Numbered from the stretch's first letter, positions 13,711 to 20,682 are shown. The stretch is 22,472 bases of DNA from Prevotella sp. (GCA_021636625.1 JAJWLX010000055.1:1-22472); one strand, 5' to 3'. The notes: generated by a model from the sequence alone, not told the origin. Numbers and translations: made by a program.

Positions 13711-15274
13711 ATTCTTCCTTGATTTTCCAATCTCTGATAGTTCTCTGGGTACTGTCGAAGCTGATACCGATTTTAACCAGTCGCTTACCTTCAGAATGAT
13801 AAGGCAACATGTAGCCTTTTTCGTCTATCTGAGCCAAAGCTTCTTCTGCACTCTTATCTACCTTCAGTTCGAAGACGTATATCGTATCTGGCATGTGCAT
13901 TACAGCATCAGCCCTGCCGATGGCGCTCTTCACTTCCGTACGGATATAGATGTTGAGGAAACTGAACATCAGATAGAAGATAGTCTGATAATGCTTCTCG
14001 CTGTGATTCTCCAGATCGTATGGTATCGTAGCCATATAGGTGCGCATGTGTTCCAGTGCCGCCTCGATATCATTCCGGTAAACCGCCTTGCAGAACCCCA
14101 AAAGGAAGGCATTGTTGTCAGAACGGCGAGGATTCACATAATGGGGAATCAATGAATTGAGCAGTCCGTCGCGTACCTCTTTGTTTGGGATGCCCAGGGT
14201 ATATTCCTGAAACATCGGCTCATATTTCTTGATGGTCAGATAGCCACTCTGGTAAAGCAATGGCAAGGCATCTGTCATTTCTTCTGTAGATTGGTCGAAG
14301 GAACTCAATACCGCCTCCTGACTTTCCAATGTAGAAAGATTGACATGATACTTATCCAAGAGTTTCAAGAGGAAGGACGGCGTGCCGGAACCAAACCAAT
14401 AAGGAGCAATCTTTCCTGCATTCAGTGCCTTTACCAGACTGAAAGGATTAAAGATATCTTCTGATTTCTCACTGAAATGATAACCATCATAGAATTGCGT
14501 CAGCTCTTTCAGACACTCCTCATACGTCATATTCAGTGCTTCACCCATAGCTTCAATGTCCGGTTTCATCTGCGTGGTAAGTTCTGTCTTGCTGATGCCG
14601 CAGATGGCTGAATACTGGTCGAACAGACTGATATTGTCGAGGTTGTTGAGTTCGCTGAAGATGCTGAGCTGCGAGAACTTGGTGATACCAGTGATGAAGG
14701 TGAACTCTAGGTATGGATCGAGCATTTTCAAAGGGCTGTAGAAGTTCTGCATGATGCGGCGGAGCGGTTGCAGGTTCTCTTTTTCATGCACTACGTCCAG
14801 CAACGGGGCATCGTATTCATCGATGATGACTACAGCCTTCTCGCCCGTCTTCTCGTAAGCTTTCTTCACTAGGTCTTTTAGGCGGAGGTTTGCATCCACC
14901 TGATGAGTCTTGTAGCCCCAGATGGTCTCCTGCTCTTCAAGCATATCAGCCAGGTATCTTTCCAGTTGCTCTATGCTCATGTGCTTGGCACCGCTCAAGT
15001 CGAAATGAAATACAGGATGCTTCACCCAATCCTTTTCATAATCTGCAATGGCTAATCCCTCGAAAAGTTCCTTTCTTCCCTCGAAATAGGCTTGGAGGGT
15101 AGAGGCAAAAAGCGATTTGCCGAATCGTCTTGGGCGACTCAGAAAAACATATTTCATTCCTTTTTCTCTAAAATCCACGATGTATTTGGTCTTATCTACA
15201 TAGAGATAATTTTTCTCGCGGATTTCTTCAAAGGTCTGAATTCCTACAGGATATTTATTTACTATTTTTGCCAT
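13709..15274 (-). CDS. AAA-ATPase-like protein with PD-(D/E)XK nuclease domain (DUF1703 type)
   Basis: The 521-residue protein belongs to the AAA-ATPase_like plus PDDEXK_9 family that is abundant in Bacteroidales genomes, usually as scattered single genes of unknown role. The N-terminal part opens with the family hallmark KYPVGIQTFEEIREKNYLYV, a Walker A-like SRPRRFGKS (46-54) and a Walker B AVVIIDEYD (147-155). The C-terminal nuclease-fold core is GRADAVMH (Asp456) and FELK (Glu469, Lys471), the D-x12-E-x-K spacing expected of the fold. It is complete, with its own promoter 30 nt upstream. Its proliferation in genomes suggests a selfish or defence-linked behaviour, but no activity can be read from the sequence. 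Confidence 0.92.
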   Translation of the reverse strand: MAKIVNKYPVGIQTFEEIREKNYLYVDKTKYIVDFREKGMKYVFLSRPRRFGKSLFASTLQAYFEGRKELFEGLAIADYEKDWVKHPVFHFDLSGAKHMSIEQLERYLADMLEEQETIWGYKTHQVDANLRLKDLVKKAYEKTGEKAVVIIDEYDAPLLDVVHEKENLQPLRRIMQNFYSPLKMLDPYLEFTFITGITKFSQLSIFSELNNLDNISLFDQYSAICGISKTELTTQMKPDIEAMGEALNMTYEECLKELTQFYDGYHFSEKSEDIFNPFSLVKALNAGKIAPYWFGSGTPSFLLKLLDKYHVNLSTLESQEAVLSSFDQSTEEMTDALPLLYQSGYLTIKKYEPMFQEYTLGIPNKEVRDGLLNSLIPHYVNPRRSDNNAFLLGFCKAVYRNDIEAALEHMRTYMATIPYDLENHSEKHYQTIFYLMFSFLNIYIRTEVKSAIGRADAVMHMPDTIYVFELKVDKSAEEALAQIDEKGYMLPYHSEGKRLVKIGISFDSTQRTIRDWKIKEE

Positions 15275-15302
15275 ATTCTTACGCTCTTTACGTTTTGCGC
15301 TG

Positions 15303-15333
15303 CTAAGGTACGAAGAAAATCTGAATTAGCCAA
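15303..15333 (-). promoter_or_regulatory. Promoter of the AAA-ATPase gene
   Basis: On the minus strand TTGG (15333-15330), 19 nt, TACCTTAG (15310-15303) followed by CAGC approximates the Bacteroidetes TTTG/TAnnTTTG promoter. It lies outside the integrative element, which starts about 100 nt further right, so insertion spared it. Confidence 0.5.
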
Positions 15334-15431
15334 GCATAAATGCAAATATTTATTCTACCCGTCATCTTATTCTTGGCAGTCTGGTTTGACCAAAAGAGTA
15401 TGTAAATTAGGATACAAAAAAGCGGAGCGTG

Positions 15432-15470
15432 ATTTCACAACCACACTCCGCGCAAACTTAAACAACTAAT
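15432..15470 (+). other. Left attachment core (attL)
   Basis: ATTTCACAA (15432-15440) and GCAAACTTAAACAAC (15452-15466) match 20594-20602 and 20614-20628 exactly, separated by 11 non-matching bases at both ends. Around ATTTCACAA the left copy has a GC-rich inverted repeat, GCGGAG-C-GTG with CAC-A-CTCCGC. The right copy has a different stem in the same place, AGGCT-A-CA with TG-C-AGCCT, so structure is kept while sequence changes. Confidence 0.7.
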
Positions 15471-15572
15471 TAAATGGGGTAAAATATAGGAAAGAAAAAG
15501 CCTATGATTACTAGTTGTTTATGGTTGTGAACTAGCATCCTGTTTTCTCTTTATTTCTTATTATTGGTACAT

Positions 15573-15594
15573 TTTAGGTACTACTTTAGGTACT
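15573..15594 (+). repeat. Integrase arm-site repeat, left
   Basis: Two copies of TTTAGGTACT (15573-15582, 15585-15594) separated by AC. The whole 22-bp block recurs perfectly at 20501-20522. Inverted copies follow at 15682-15691 (AGTACCTAAA) and 15693-15702 (AGTATCTAAA). The layout, outside the core and inside the element at both ends, is that of arm-type binding sites for a tyrosine integrase. Confidence 0.75.
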
Positions 15595-15607
15595 TTAACT
15601 TAAAACC

Positions 15608-15639
15608 CTTGCTTATGTGATTAAAAAGTGGTATCTTTG
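15608..15639 (+). promoter_or_regulatory. Integrase promoter
   Basis: CTTG (15608-15611), 20 nt, TATCTTTG (15632-15639), then CAGTGG. Transcription should start near 15646. The inverted arm-site copies at 15682-15702 lie between the start and the integrase gene, so bound integrase could repress its own expression. Confidence 0.7.
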
Positions 15640-15681
15640 CAGTGGTTAAATAACAATGTGGTGCTTATTAGATGCTAGATT

Positions 15682-15702
15682 AGTACCTAAAGAGTATCTA
15701 AA
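15682..15702 (-). repeat. Inverted arm-site copies in the integrase leader
   Basis: AGTACCTAAA is the exact reverse complement of the arm repeat TTTAGGTACT; AGTATCTAAA, one base further on, differs at one position. They sit 15-35 nt before the integrase start codon, suggesting autoregulation or an additional arm site. Confidence 0.65.
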
Positions 15703-15716
15703 AAATATTTCTAATT

Positions 15717-16916
15717 ATGGCAAGAACAAAGAAAGTAGTTAAGGCTAAAGAGCCTGTTAAACTTTGGTTTAAGGCTTTGAGAAATGGTAATAAAGCTATC
15801 TATCTGAGAAGCTATGTGCCAAATTCTGATAGCAAGGGGTATATGTATGAAAGTTTAGGTATGTACTTAGTCCCAGAAGTGGATGCTGCAACAAAGAACC
15901 AGAATAAAAATACTTTGTTGGCTGCTGAGGCTATTAAGGCACAAAGAATTATTGATGCTGCAAATGGTAAGGCATCCATCAAGAAAACTGATAGGGGAAA
16001 GCAAACTCTATTGGTAGATTGGATGCAGTATTATGCAGAAAAAAAAGAGAAATTAGGACAGAGTAAAAGTAATGCTGTAACTATAAAGAATGTGCTGTTG
16101 CATCTGATTAAGTACAAAGGTGATAAGATTACTATGGCACAGGTAGATAAAGCCTATTGTGAGGGATTTGTAATGTACCTTGCAAATGGTAAGACTATTG
16201 GTACTAGTAAGCCAGAAAGAAGTGGTGAACATAAAGAGAAACCTATTGCTAACAGCACAGCCAGACTTTATTTCAATACCTTTGTAACAGCCCTAAATGA
16301 GGCTGTAAGGGATGGAATAATAGATAAGAACCCTACAGCACAGCTAAAGAAAGAGGAAAAGAAACCTTTGAAAAGAAGTGGAAATGATAGGGGTTATTTG
16401 GAGATAGATGAAGTGAAAAAACTGATAGAAACCCCTTGTAATGATGAGCAGATAAAGATGGCTTTCCTGTTTGCTTGTTTCTGTGGGCTTAGATTGTCTG
16501 ATGTTAAAGATATGAAATGGAAAGATATAAAGTTTGATGCTGATGGTGGTGCTGTTGTTAGTAAAGTACAGGTAAAGACAAGACAAAGTATAGTTGTTCC
16601 TTTGTCTGCAAATGCTTTGATGTGGTTGCCAGATAGAGGCAAGGCAAAGGATAATGAACCTGTTTATGATTTGCCTACCCATTTTACAATAAACAGAAGT
16701 GTAAAGAAGTGGGCAAAGGATGCACAGATAGAGAAAAATGTAACATTTCATCTTTCTAGACATACATTTGCTACAACTTTGCTAACTTTGGGTGCAGACA
16801 TCTATACTACTAGTAAGTTGTTGGGGCACAAGAATTTAAGAACAACACAGATTTATGCAGAAGTTGTTAGTAAGAAGAAAGCTGAGGCTGTGAATTTAAT
16901 GGATAGTGTTTTTTAA
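15717..16916 (+). CDS. Tyrosine recombinase (integrase)
   Basis: The 399-residue site-specific recombinase should integrate and excise the element through the att sites described at its ends. The N-terminal part has an arm-binding-like basic segment (MARTKKVVKAKEPVKLWF), then a SAM-like core-binding domain (about 100-215). The catalytic domain carries the full set: Arg259 (CFCGLRLSDV), Lys287 (VQVKTRQ), His345 and Arg348 (FHLSRHTFAT), His371 (LLGHKN) and nucleophile Tyr380 (TQIYAEV). All catalytic residues are intact, so it is probably active. It is the first gene inside the left end, oriented inward, as in NBU and CTnDOT-like Bacteroides elements. The next gene starts 12 nt after it. Confidence 0.95.
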   Translation: MARTKKVVKAKEPVKLWFKALRNGNKAIYLRSYVPNSDSKGYMYESLGMYLVPEVDAATKNQNKNTLLAAEAIKAQRIIDAANGKASIKKTDRGKQTLLVDWMQYYAEKKEKLGQSKSNAVTIKNVLLHLIKYKGDKITMAQVDKAYCEGFVMYLANGKTIGTSKPERSGEHKEKPIANSTARLYFNTFVTALNEAVRDGIIDKNPTAQLKKEEKKPLKRSGNDRGYLEIDEVKKLIETPCNDEQIKMAFLFACFCGLRLSDVKDMKWKDIKFDADGGAVVSKVQVKTRQSIVVPLSANALMWLPDRGKAKDNEPVYDLPTHFTINRSVKKWAKDAQIEKNVTFHLSRHTFATTLLTLGADIYTTSKLLGHKNLRTTQIYAEVVSKKKAEAVNLMDSVF

Positions 16917-16928
16917 TTAGCTAAAGAT

Positions 16929-17324
16929 ATGAAAGATTTTTTGAAAGTAGTGGATGCCTGTGATGATATACAGGTGGTTAAGAATGTAGTGAATATTTTA
17001 ATTGATGGTATGAAAACAGGTATGAAAGATACCTGTATGTTTGCAACCATTAAAGTGGCTTATAGTGAGTTAGTAGGTTGTCACTATAGTGAAGAACTAG
17101 CTGAATTGTATTATAGATGTGAGGGCTTAGATAGCAAGGTTTGGGATGCTGCAAAGTTGGCTTATACACAGGAGATACAGGCAAACTATCCAGATGTGCC
17201 TTTGTATGATTGGGTTATTTTGTATGGTAGAATGAGCCAGAACACAAAGGGAACTGATGCTATTGTTGAGGCTTGCAAGGTTTTTCTGAATAATAAGTTT
17301 TCTCCTTACTTTGATATAGACTAA
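16929..17324 (+). CDS. Hypothetical protein of the integrative element
   Basis: I do not recognise this 131-residue protein. It has no signal peptide or membrane segment and is probably a mostly helical cytoplasmic protein (MKDFLKVVDACDDIQVVKNVVNILIDGMKTGMKDTCMF). It has several cysteines (Cys10, Cys37, Cys53, Cys65, Cys116) but no regular metal-binding spacing. It starts 12 nt after the integrase stop, so it is likely read from the same transcript; a strong GC-rich hairpin follows 9 nt after its stop and should end that transcript. Co-expression with the integrase suggests a role in recombination or element maintenance, without direct evidence. Confidence 0.7.
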   Translation: MKDFLKVVDACDDIQVVKNVVNILIDGMKTGMKDTCMFATIKVAYSELVGCHYSEELAELYYRCEGLDSKVWDAAKLAYTQEIQANYPDVPLYDWVILYGRMSQNTKGTDAIVEACKVFLNNKFSPYFDID

Positions 17325-17333
17325 GTGGAGGAT

Positions 17334-17372
17334 GGGGGTGATGCCCCCACCCCCCCATTTTAGTATTTTTTC
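17334..17372 (+). terminator. GC-rich terminator after the integrase unit
   Basis: GGGGG (17334-17338) pairs with CCCCC (17344-17348), and a second run of seven C (17350-17356) allows a shifted ATGGGGG/CCCCCAT pairing. TTTTAG and a six-T run (17367-17372) follow. The C-runs stand out strongly in this AT-rich element. Confidence 0.6.
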
Positions 17373-17418
17373 TATATTATTTAACCCACAAACAAAATTT
17401 TTTTTCATTTTTTAGTGT

Positions 17419-18162
17419 ATGGAAGCAGTTGAAGAAAGAAGAACCTTTGAAAAGGTTATGAGAAATCTAGAAAGAGTTGGTACAATTTTAAGGGCAGCTT
17501 TTGAAGAATTTGGGGGTGTGGATGCAAACAGCCTCAGCACAGCAAAAGAGATTGTAGGCAATTTGGATAAGATAGAGGATAAAGAGGGTTATTTGGATAG
17601 TTTCATTAATGATTGGTTAGAGTTACCAGATTTTAGACCTATCTTAGAGAAATGGATAAAAAGGGCTTGCAGTCTGTATGAATATAATTGTATGGATAAA
17701 TGTGTGAAATTTGAGCCAGAACAATTAGGGGAAGACTATGAAGAAATAACTGATATTTATGAGCAGTGGAGAAATAGCATAATATATTGGCTTTGTAAAC
17801 ATCTGAGAAAAGGGGAAATGGTAGATTTGAAAGATGGTACTATTTATATGAAAAAGCGGATAGAACAGAATGAAAATAAAGGTAGTGCTTTTAAAGATTG
17901 TTTGTTAGCTGCTGATAAGGATGGACTATTGACAGAGTTACATAAACTTATAGAAAATCACAAAGGAAAATATGTTGCTGAGGTTATATATACTTGTTGT
18001 GAAATGGGGTTGATTGGCAAGAAACCGCCTTTTAGAATTATTAAGGCTGAGTTTGGGAATATAGGGAGCAAACAGGGATTTGATAATTACTATAGAAACC
18101 ATTTTAGTTTTGATAGGGTAGAGGTTGATACTATAGTGAAACATTTGAATGAATTTAAATAG
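17419..18162 (+). CDS. Hypothetical protein of the integrative element
   Basis: This 247-residue protein is not recognised with confidence. It is soluble, charged and mainly helical, with no signal or membrane segment. The C-terminal part (KPPFRIIKAEFGNIGSKQGF, then DNYYRNHFSFDRVEVDTIVKHL) looks like the small C-terminal domain common in Bacteroidetes mobile-element proteins, possibly a winged-helix fold, but that is a recollection of pattern and not a verified match. It lies alone between the terminator at 17334-17372 and a long terminator hairpin at 18168-18211, so it probably has its own promoter in the AT-rich gap (17357-17418), though I see no clear TAnnTTTG there. Role in element control or cell interaction unknown. 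Confidence 0.7.
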   Translation: MEAVEERRTFEKVMRNLERVGTILRAAFEEFGGVDANSLSTAKEIVGNLDKIEDKEGYLDSFINDWLELPDFRPILEKWIKRACSLYEYNCMDKCVKFEPEQLGEDYEEITDIYEQWRNSIIYWLCKHLRKGEMVDLKDGTIYMKKRIEQNENKGSAFKDCLLAADKDGLLTELHKLIENHKGKYVAEVIYTCCEMGLIGKKPPFRIIKAEFGNIGSKQGFDNYYRNHFSFDRVEVDTIVKHLNEFK

Positions 18163-18167
18163 GTTTT

Positions 18168-18219
18168 AATTGTCTTTAGTTGTCTGTTGTTGCCGACAAT
18201 TAAAGGCAATTTTGTTTTT
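18168..18219 (+). terminator. Long 17-bp terminator hairpin
   Basis: Bases 18168-18184 pair with 18195-18211 over 17 bp with two G-U pairs and a 10-nt loop, followed by TTGTTTTT. It begins 5 nt after the stop of the 247-residue gene and separates it from the next promoter. Confidence 0.8.
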
Positions 18220-18250
18220 GTTTTCCTTTCTTGGAAAGTTAGTATCTTTG
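18217..18250 (+). promoter_or_regulatory. Promoter of the HTH-replication operon
   Basis: TTTG (18217-18220), 22 nt, TATCTTTG (18243-18250), then CAGC. The start would be near 18257, leaving a leader of about 119 nt before the HTH gene. Confidence 0.65.
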
Positions 18251-18375
18251 CAGCATCAAACAATAGGATAGGCTTTCCGTCTGGGTTTGCTGTTTTTCTA
18301 TTGAATGTGTGGGAATAAGGTGCATCGTCCAGATAGAGCATCCCCACCTTGTAATTTCTTCAAAAAAATAATTAT
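18251..18375 (+). promoter_or_regulatory. Structured leader of the HTH-replication operon
   Basis: CAATAG (18261-18266) pairs with CTATTG (18298-18303), TCTGG can pair with CCAGA further on, and ATAAGGTG (18315-18322) pairs with CACCTTGT (18345-18352) over 8 bp including one G-U pair. CCCCACCTT (18342-18350) is exactly complementary to AAGGTGGGG near the 3' end of the small RNA predicted at 20427-20494. Control of HTH/replication expression by structure or antisense pairing is inferred. Confidence 0.4.
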
Positions 18376-18666
18376 ATGGAAGAAATGATTATGGAGCAGT
18401 TGGCAGATATTAAAAAATTTAGTTTGTTGGCTGCAAAGAATATATTAGATATAAATGATGTGGTTGCACTGACAGGGCTTTCTAAAAGCTATGTTTATAA
18501 ACTGACCTGTAGAAAGGAGATACCATATTATAAGCCAAATGGAAAGCTGATTTATTTTGACCGCCAAGATGTTGAGGGATGGATGAAGCAAAATAGGGTT
18601 ATTTCCACTGTTGAGGCAGAGCAAAAAGCATCTAAATATTTGATGCAGAAAGGGGGTAAGGTATGA
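18376..18666 (+). CDS. Excisionase-like helix-turn-helix protein
   Basis: The 96-residue protein carries a MerR/excisionase-type DNA-binding domain (HTH_17 kind) at residues 22-72: ILDINDVVALTGLSKSYVYK, the wing-like KEIPYYKPNGKLIYFDRQDV and EGWM. Proteins of this size beside a tyrosine integrase commonly direct excision and often also control replication genes. It is first in a four-gene unit; its TGA overlaps the ATG of the next gene (ATGA), indicating translational coupling. In-frame ATGs at codons 4 and 6 are alternative starts. It is far from the integrase (1.5 kb) and on its own promoter, so it could be expressed separately to switch the element from integrated to excised state. Confidence 0.85.
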   Translation: MEEMIMEQLADIKKFSLLAAKNILDINDVVALTGLSKSYVYKLTCRKEIPYYKPNGKLIYFDRQDVEGWMKQNRVISTVEAEQKASKYLMQKGGKV

Positions 18667-19211
18667 TAATCACAGATTATTATAAGTTTGAGAAAACAGC
18701 TTTGCTTTCTGCATCTCGAATGGATTGTGTAGCCTCAACAAAAAGCTATCCAGAGTTTGAGGAAAAGAGAAAAACTAGAGGTAATAAGCAAACTGCAAAG
18801 AAAGATGCTAACTTTGTTGGGGCTTTAACTTGCTATTATGGTAATGTTCCAGAAAGATTTGGTAATGATGCTAGAAGAAAGGCTGATAAGTCTGTTTCAA
18901 TAGGTAGTAAGAACCTTAGTAGTGTTTATGTTCCAGATGTGACTTTGCCTTATGCCTTTGGTGATGTGCAGGGTACAACAGATGCAATATTGTTTGTTTT
19001 TGATGATGCCTTTGGGGTTACTGATGGTAGAATAAACAAAGGTGGGGTATTGGAAATGTTTATTTGCAGAGGACAAAGTAAAAATTGCCAAGCCTTATAT
19101 AACTTGCTTTGTGATGGTGGCTTAGATGATGAAATTGAGGCAATGAGAAGTAAAGCGGTAACAGATTTAGTAACCCCTTTATCTGCATCTGCTGAGGCTG
19201 AAAATGGCTAA
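18663..19211 (+). CDS. Hypothetical protein upstream of the replication gene
   Basis: This 182-residue protein is not recognised. The N-terminal third is basic (EEKRKTRGNKQTAKKD) and the middle is beta-rich and hydrophobic (SVYVPDVTLPYAF, DAILFVFDDAF), ending in an acidic helix. There is no signal peptide. In filamentous phages the replication gene is accompanied by a single-stranded DNA-binding protein, and this gene has the right position, but its length and sequence give no proof. Its start overlaps the previous stop (ATGA), and its end overlaps a possible micropeptide start (ATGGCTAA), so the genes seem coupled in translation. Confidence 0.7.
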   Translation: MIITDYYKFEKTALLSASRMDCVASTKSYPEFEEKRKTRGNKQTAKKDANFVGALTCYYGNVPERFGNDARRKADKSVSIGSKNLSSVYVPDVTLPYAFGDVQGTTDAILFVFDDAFGVTDGRINKGGVLEMFICRGQSKNCQALYNLLCDGGLDDEIEAMRSKAVTDLVTPLSASAEAENG

Positions 19212-19263
19212 GTTGTATAGTAAGGTGTTTATAGTTCTATTTTTAGTAACCGCCTATGTTTGA
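19204..19263 (+). CDS. Possible 19-residue membrane micropeptide
   Basis: An ATG at 19204 opens a 19-codon frame, MAKLYSKVFIVLFLVTAYV, ending at TGA 19261-19263. The peptide has a short basic start followed by 12 hydrophobic residues, as in a single membrane span. It overlaps the stop of the gene before it by 8 nt and the start of the replication gene by 8 nt, filling the only gap in the unit. It could be a real small membrane protein like those of filamentous phages, or only a translation bridge that brings ribosomes to the replication gene. Chance is not excluded. Confidence 0.35.
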   Translation: MAKLYSKVFIVLFLVTAYV

Positions 19264-20191
19264 TAGTATCAATTTTAAATTAACTAGAAGTGATTATAAT
19301 GGGGCAGATTTCCTTAGTGAAGTGCCCTGTTATATCACTGATATTTCTGAGCATCATTATAACAATGGTATTGTGATTACAGGCTGTTTGGATAACCTTA
19401 AAGTATCTTGCAATGAGTACCAGATTAAAATTAAAGATGGTAGCTTGTGTAAATGGTATTTGGGGGATAATTTGCAGACTATGGGGAGAAAGGACACAGA
19501 AAGAGCTGTTGAAAAATTGTCTGACTTGTTGCATCTGCCTATAGGCAAGGCTTTGATAACAAGAATAGATGTTAGTCAGAATTTCATTATGCAGCATCCC
19601 CCAAAGGTTTATATGAACCATCTGGGGGCAATGAAGAATGCAGCTAGACTAGAAGAACCCAATAGCCTATATTATAGAAAGCAAGATTGTGGGCTGTGCT
19701 TTTATGATAAGGCAAGGGAGCAGAGAGATAAGAAAGAACCATTACCAGAACTCTTTGAAAACAGAAATGTTTTAAGATATGAGCAAAGGTATGAAAGAAG
19801 AATTGCAAAACATCTGGGAGTAGCAGAGGTTAGAGCGTCTATGCTTTATGATGAGGCTTTCTATATTGATTTGCTAAACAGATGGAGGGATGCCTATACA
19901 TCTATCCAGAAAATTAATGATGTTCAATTAAATTTTGAAGTAATGAGAAATAAGAAAGATTTGAATAGGATGGGTGTGCTTGCTTTGGTTGAAAATGTAG
20001 GTGGTTTGAATGCTATGATGAACCAGATAGCAGAAGCACAGCAACAAGGTAAGCTAAACAAAAAACAAGCCTATGATTTAAGGCAAGCTGTAAAGGATGC
20101 CTGTGCCTTAAAAGATGGCTTAGTTGTAGAAAATGAAGCAATAGCAGAACTCAATAAAAAAGTTGTTGAGGCTGTTAGGTTTTATAGATAA
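19256..20191 (+). CDS. Phage/plasmid replication protein, gene II/X type
   Basis: The 311-residue protein resembles the replication initiators of filamentous phages and related plasmids (Phage_CRI, gene II/X family), which nick one DNA strand and start rolling-circle replication. Family-like landmarks are a N-terminal FDSINFKLT, ITRIDVSQNF (101-110), LYYRKQDCGLCFYDKAREQ (138-156, the conserved tyrosine-lysine segment), and LRYEQRYERR (173-182). The C-terminal 100 residues are helical and Gln/Lys-rich. It is the last gene of the HTH unit. Its presence suggests that the excised circle replicates on its own or that integration alternates with an episomal phase. No Zot, coat or secretin genes follow, so it is not a complete filamentous phage. 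Confidence 0.8.
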   Translation: MFDSINFKLTRSDYNGADFLSEVPCYITDISEHHYNNGIVITGCLDNLKVSCNEYQIKIKDGSLCKWYLGDNLQTMGRKDTERAVEKLSDLLHLPIGKALITRIDVSQNFIMQHPPKVYMNHLGAMKNAARLEEPNSLYYRKQDCGLCFYDKAREQRDKKEPLPELFENRNVLRYEQRYERRIAKHLGVAEVRASMLYDEAFYIDLLNRWRDAYTSIQKINDVQLNFEVMRNKKDLNRMGVLALVENVGGLNAMMNQIAEAQQQGKLNKKQAYDLRQAVKDACALKDGLVVENEAIAELNKKVVEAVRFYR

Positions 20192-20389
20192 TTTTGCTTT
20201 GGGTTATCTACCTGTTATTTTTCTGTAGGAAATTTATATATATACAGCCCAAGCAAGAGTGAAAAATATTTTTTATTATTGCAAGATTAAAATGATTTTA
20301 GGTGCTGATTTGGCAATGAATAGTAATGGTGGAAATTAACAGGATATTATTTTCTTGTAATGCTTTCTATGTTTTTAACATTAAATTTC
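20192..20389 (+). other. Non-coding stretch after the replication gene, possible origin
   Basis: An imperfect long inverted repeat, TGCTTTGGGT (20196-20205) with GCCCAAGCA (20257-20265), with a one-base bulge encloses an AT-rich loop containing ATATATATA. Placed directly after a rolling-circle replication gene, it could hold the nick site or the single-strand origin. No gene is seen. Confidence 0.3.
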
Positions 20390-20419
20390 TTTGCTTTCCA
20401 GATTATTTTGCTACCTTTG
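20390..20419 (+). promoter_or_regulatory. Promoter of the predicted small RNA
   Basis: TTTG (20390-20393), 18 nt, TACCTTTG (20412-20419), then CACC. It is followed within about 75 nt by a strong terminator and no start codon with a sizeable frame, so it should drive a non-coding RNA. Confidence 0.65.
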
Positions 20420-20426
20420 CACCAGA

Positions 20427-20494
20427 AACCCCACTGATAGTGCATTTGCACTGCAATGTTATTTAACCCATCTTGCTATAAGGTGGGGTTTTTT
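20427..20494 (+). ncRNA. Predicted small RNA of about 70 nt with paired ends
   Basis: The expected start, 7 nt after the -7 box, coincides with AACCCCAC (20427-20434), which pairs over 8 bp with GTGGGGTT (20483-20490) running into TTTTTT. Inside, AGTGC-ATTT-GCACT makes a second hairpin. Thus promoter, structured body and terminator fit in about 105 nt. AAGGTGGGG in the 3' arm is complementary to CCCCACCTT in the leader of the HTH-replication unit, so an antisense copy-control or excision-control role is possible. No known family is recognised. Confidence 0.5.
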
Positions 20495-20500
20495 ATGCAG

Positions 20501-20522
20501 TTTAGGTACTACTTTAGGTACT
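20501..20522 (+). repeat. Integrase arm-site repeat, right
   Basis: TTTAGGTACT, AC, TTTAGGTACT: identical over 22 bases to 15573-15594 at the left end and in the same orientation, 72 nt inside the right core. Confidence 0.75.
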
Positions 20523-20593
20523 CAATGCTTTGTTGAGGCTGTTTTGAATGTGGTTTTGCTTTGTGTAACTATCTGATAATAAAAAGGCTACAC

Positions 20594-20632
20594 CATTTCA
20601 CAATGATGCAGCCTGCAAACTTAAACAACCAA
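20594..20632 (+). other. Right attachment core (attR)
   Basis: ATTTCACAA (20594-20602), 11 nt, GCAAACTTAAACAAC (20614-20628), then CAAT, matching the left core at 15432-15470. The surrounding stem AGGCT-A-CA / TG-C-AGCCT differs in sequence from the left one but forms in the same place. Confidence 0.7.
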
Positions 20633-20657
20633 TAAAAGAAATAGATTGATCGTTCTT

Positions 20658-20682
20658 TGTTATATCTGATGAAGAGTAGCTC
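20658..20682 (-). repeat. Short duplicate of the glnN gene end
   Basis: TTGTTAT-AT-CTGATGAAGAG-T-AGCTC repeats the glnN end at 20753-20775 with a two-base insertion and one substitution. On the minus strand it encodes ELLFIR, the last residues of glnN, but the insertion removes the stop. It lies 25 nt outside the right att core, perhaps the scar of an earlier insertion at the glnN 3' end. Confidence 0.6.

Larger units (their letters stand above)
15432..20632 (+). mobile_element. Integrative element, about 5.2 kb, with integrase and phage-type replication protein
   Basis: Both ends carry the same core words in the same order and spacing (ATTTCACAA, 11 nt, GCAAACTTAAACAAC) and, inside them, the same perfect 22-bp TTTAGGTACT double repeat. 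Between lie a tyrosine integrase, two unknown proteins, an HTH protein, another unknown protein, a possible micropeptide and a gene II/X-type replication protein, all on the plus strand and visibly more AT-rich than eno or glnN. There is no relaxase, mobilisation protein, Zot, coat or cargo gene that I can recognise. Exact boundaries depend on where strand exchange occurs in the core; the ends given are those of the repeated core. Confidence 0.8.

Noticed and set aside
15432..20632. Complete filamentous prophage
   Set aside because: Only the replication protein is phage-like; no Zot, coat, adsorption or secretin gene is recognised.
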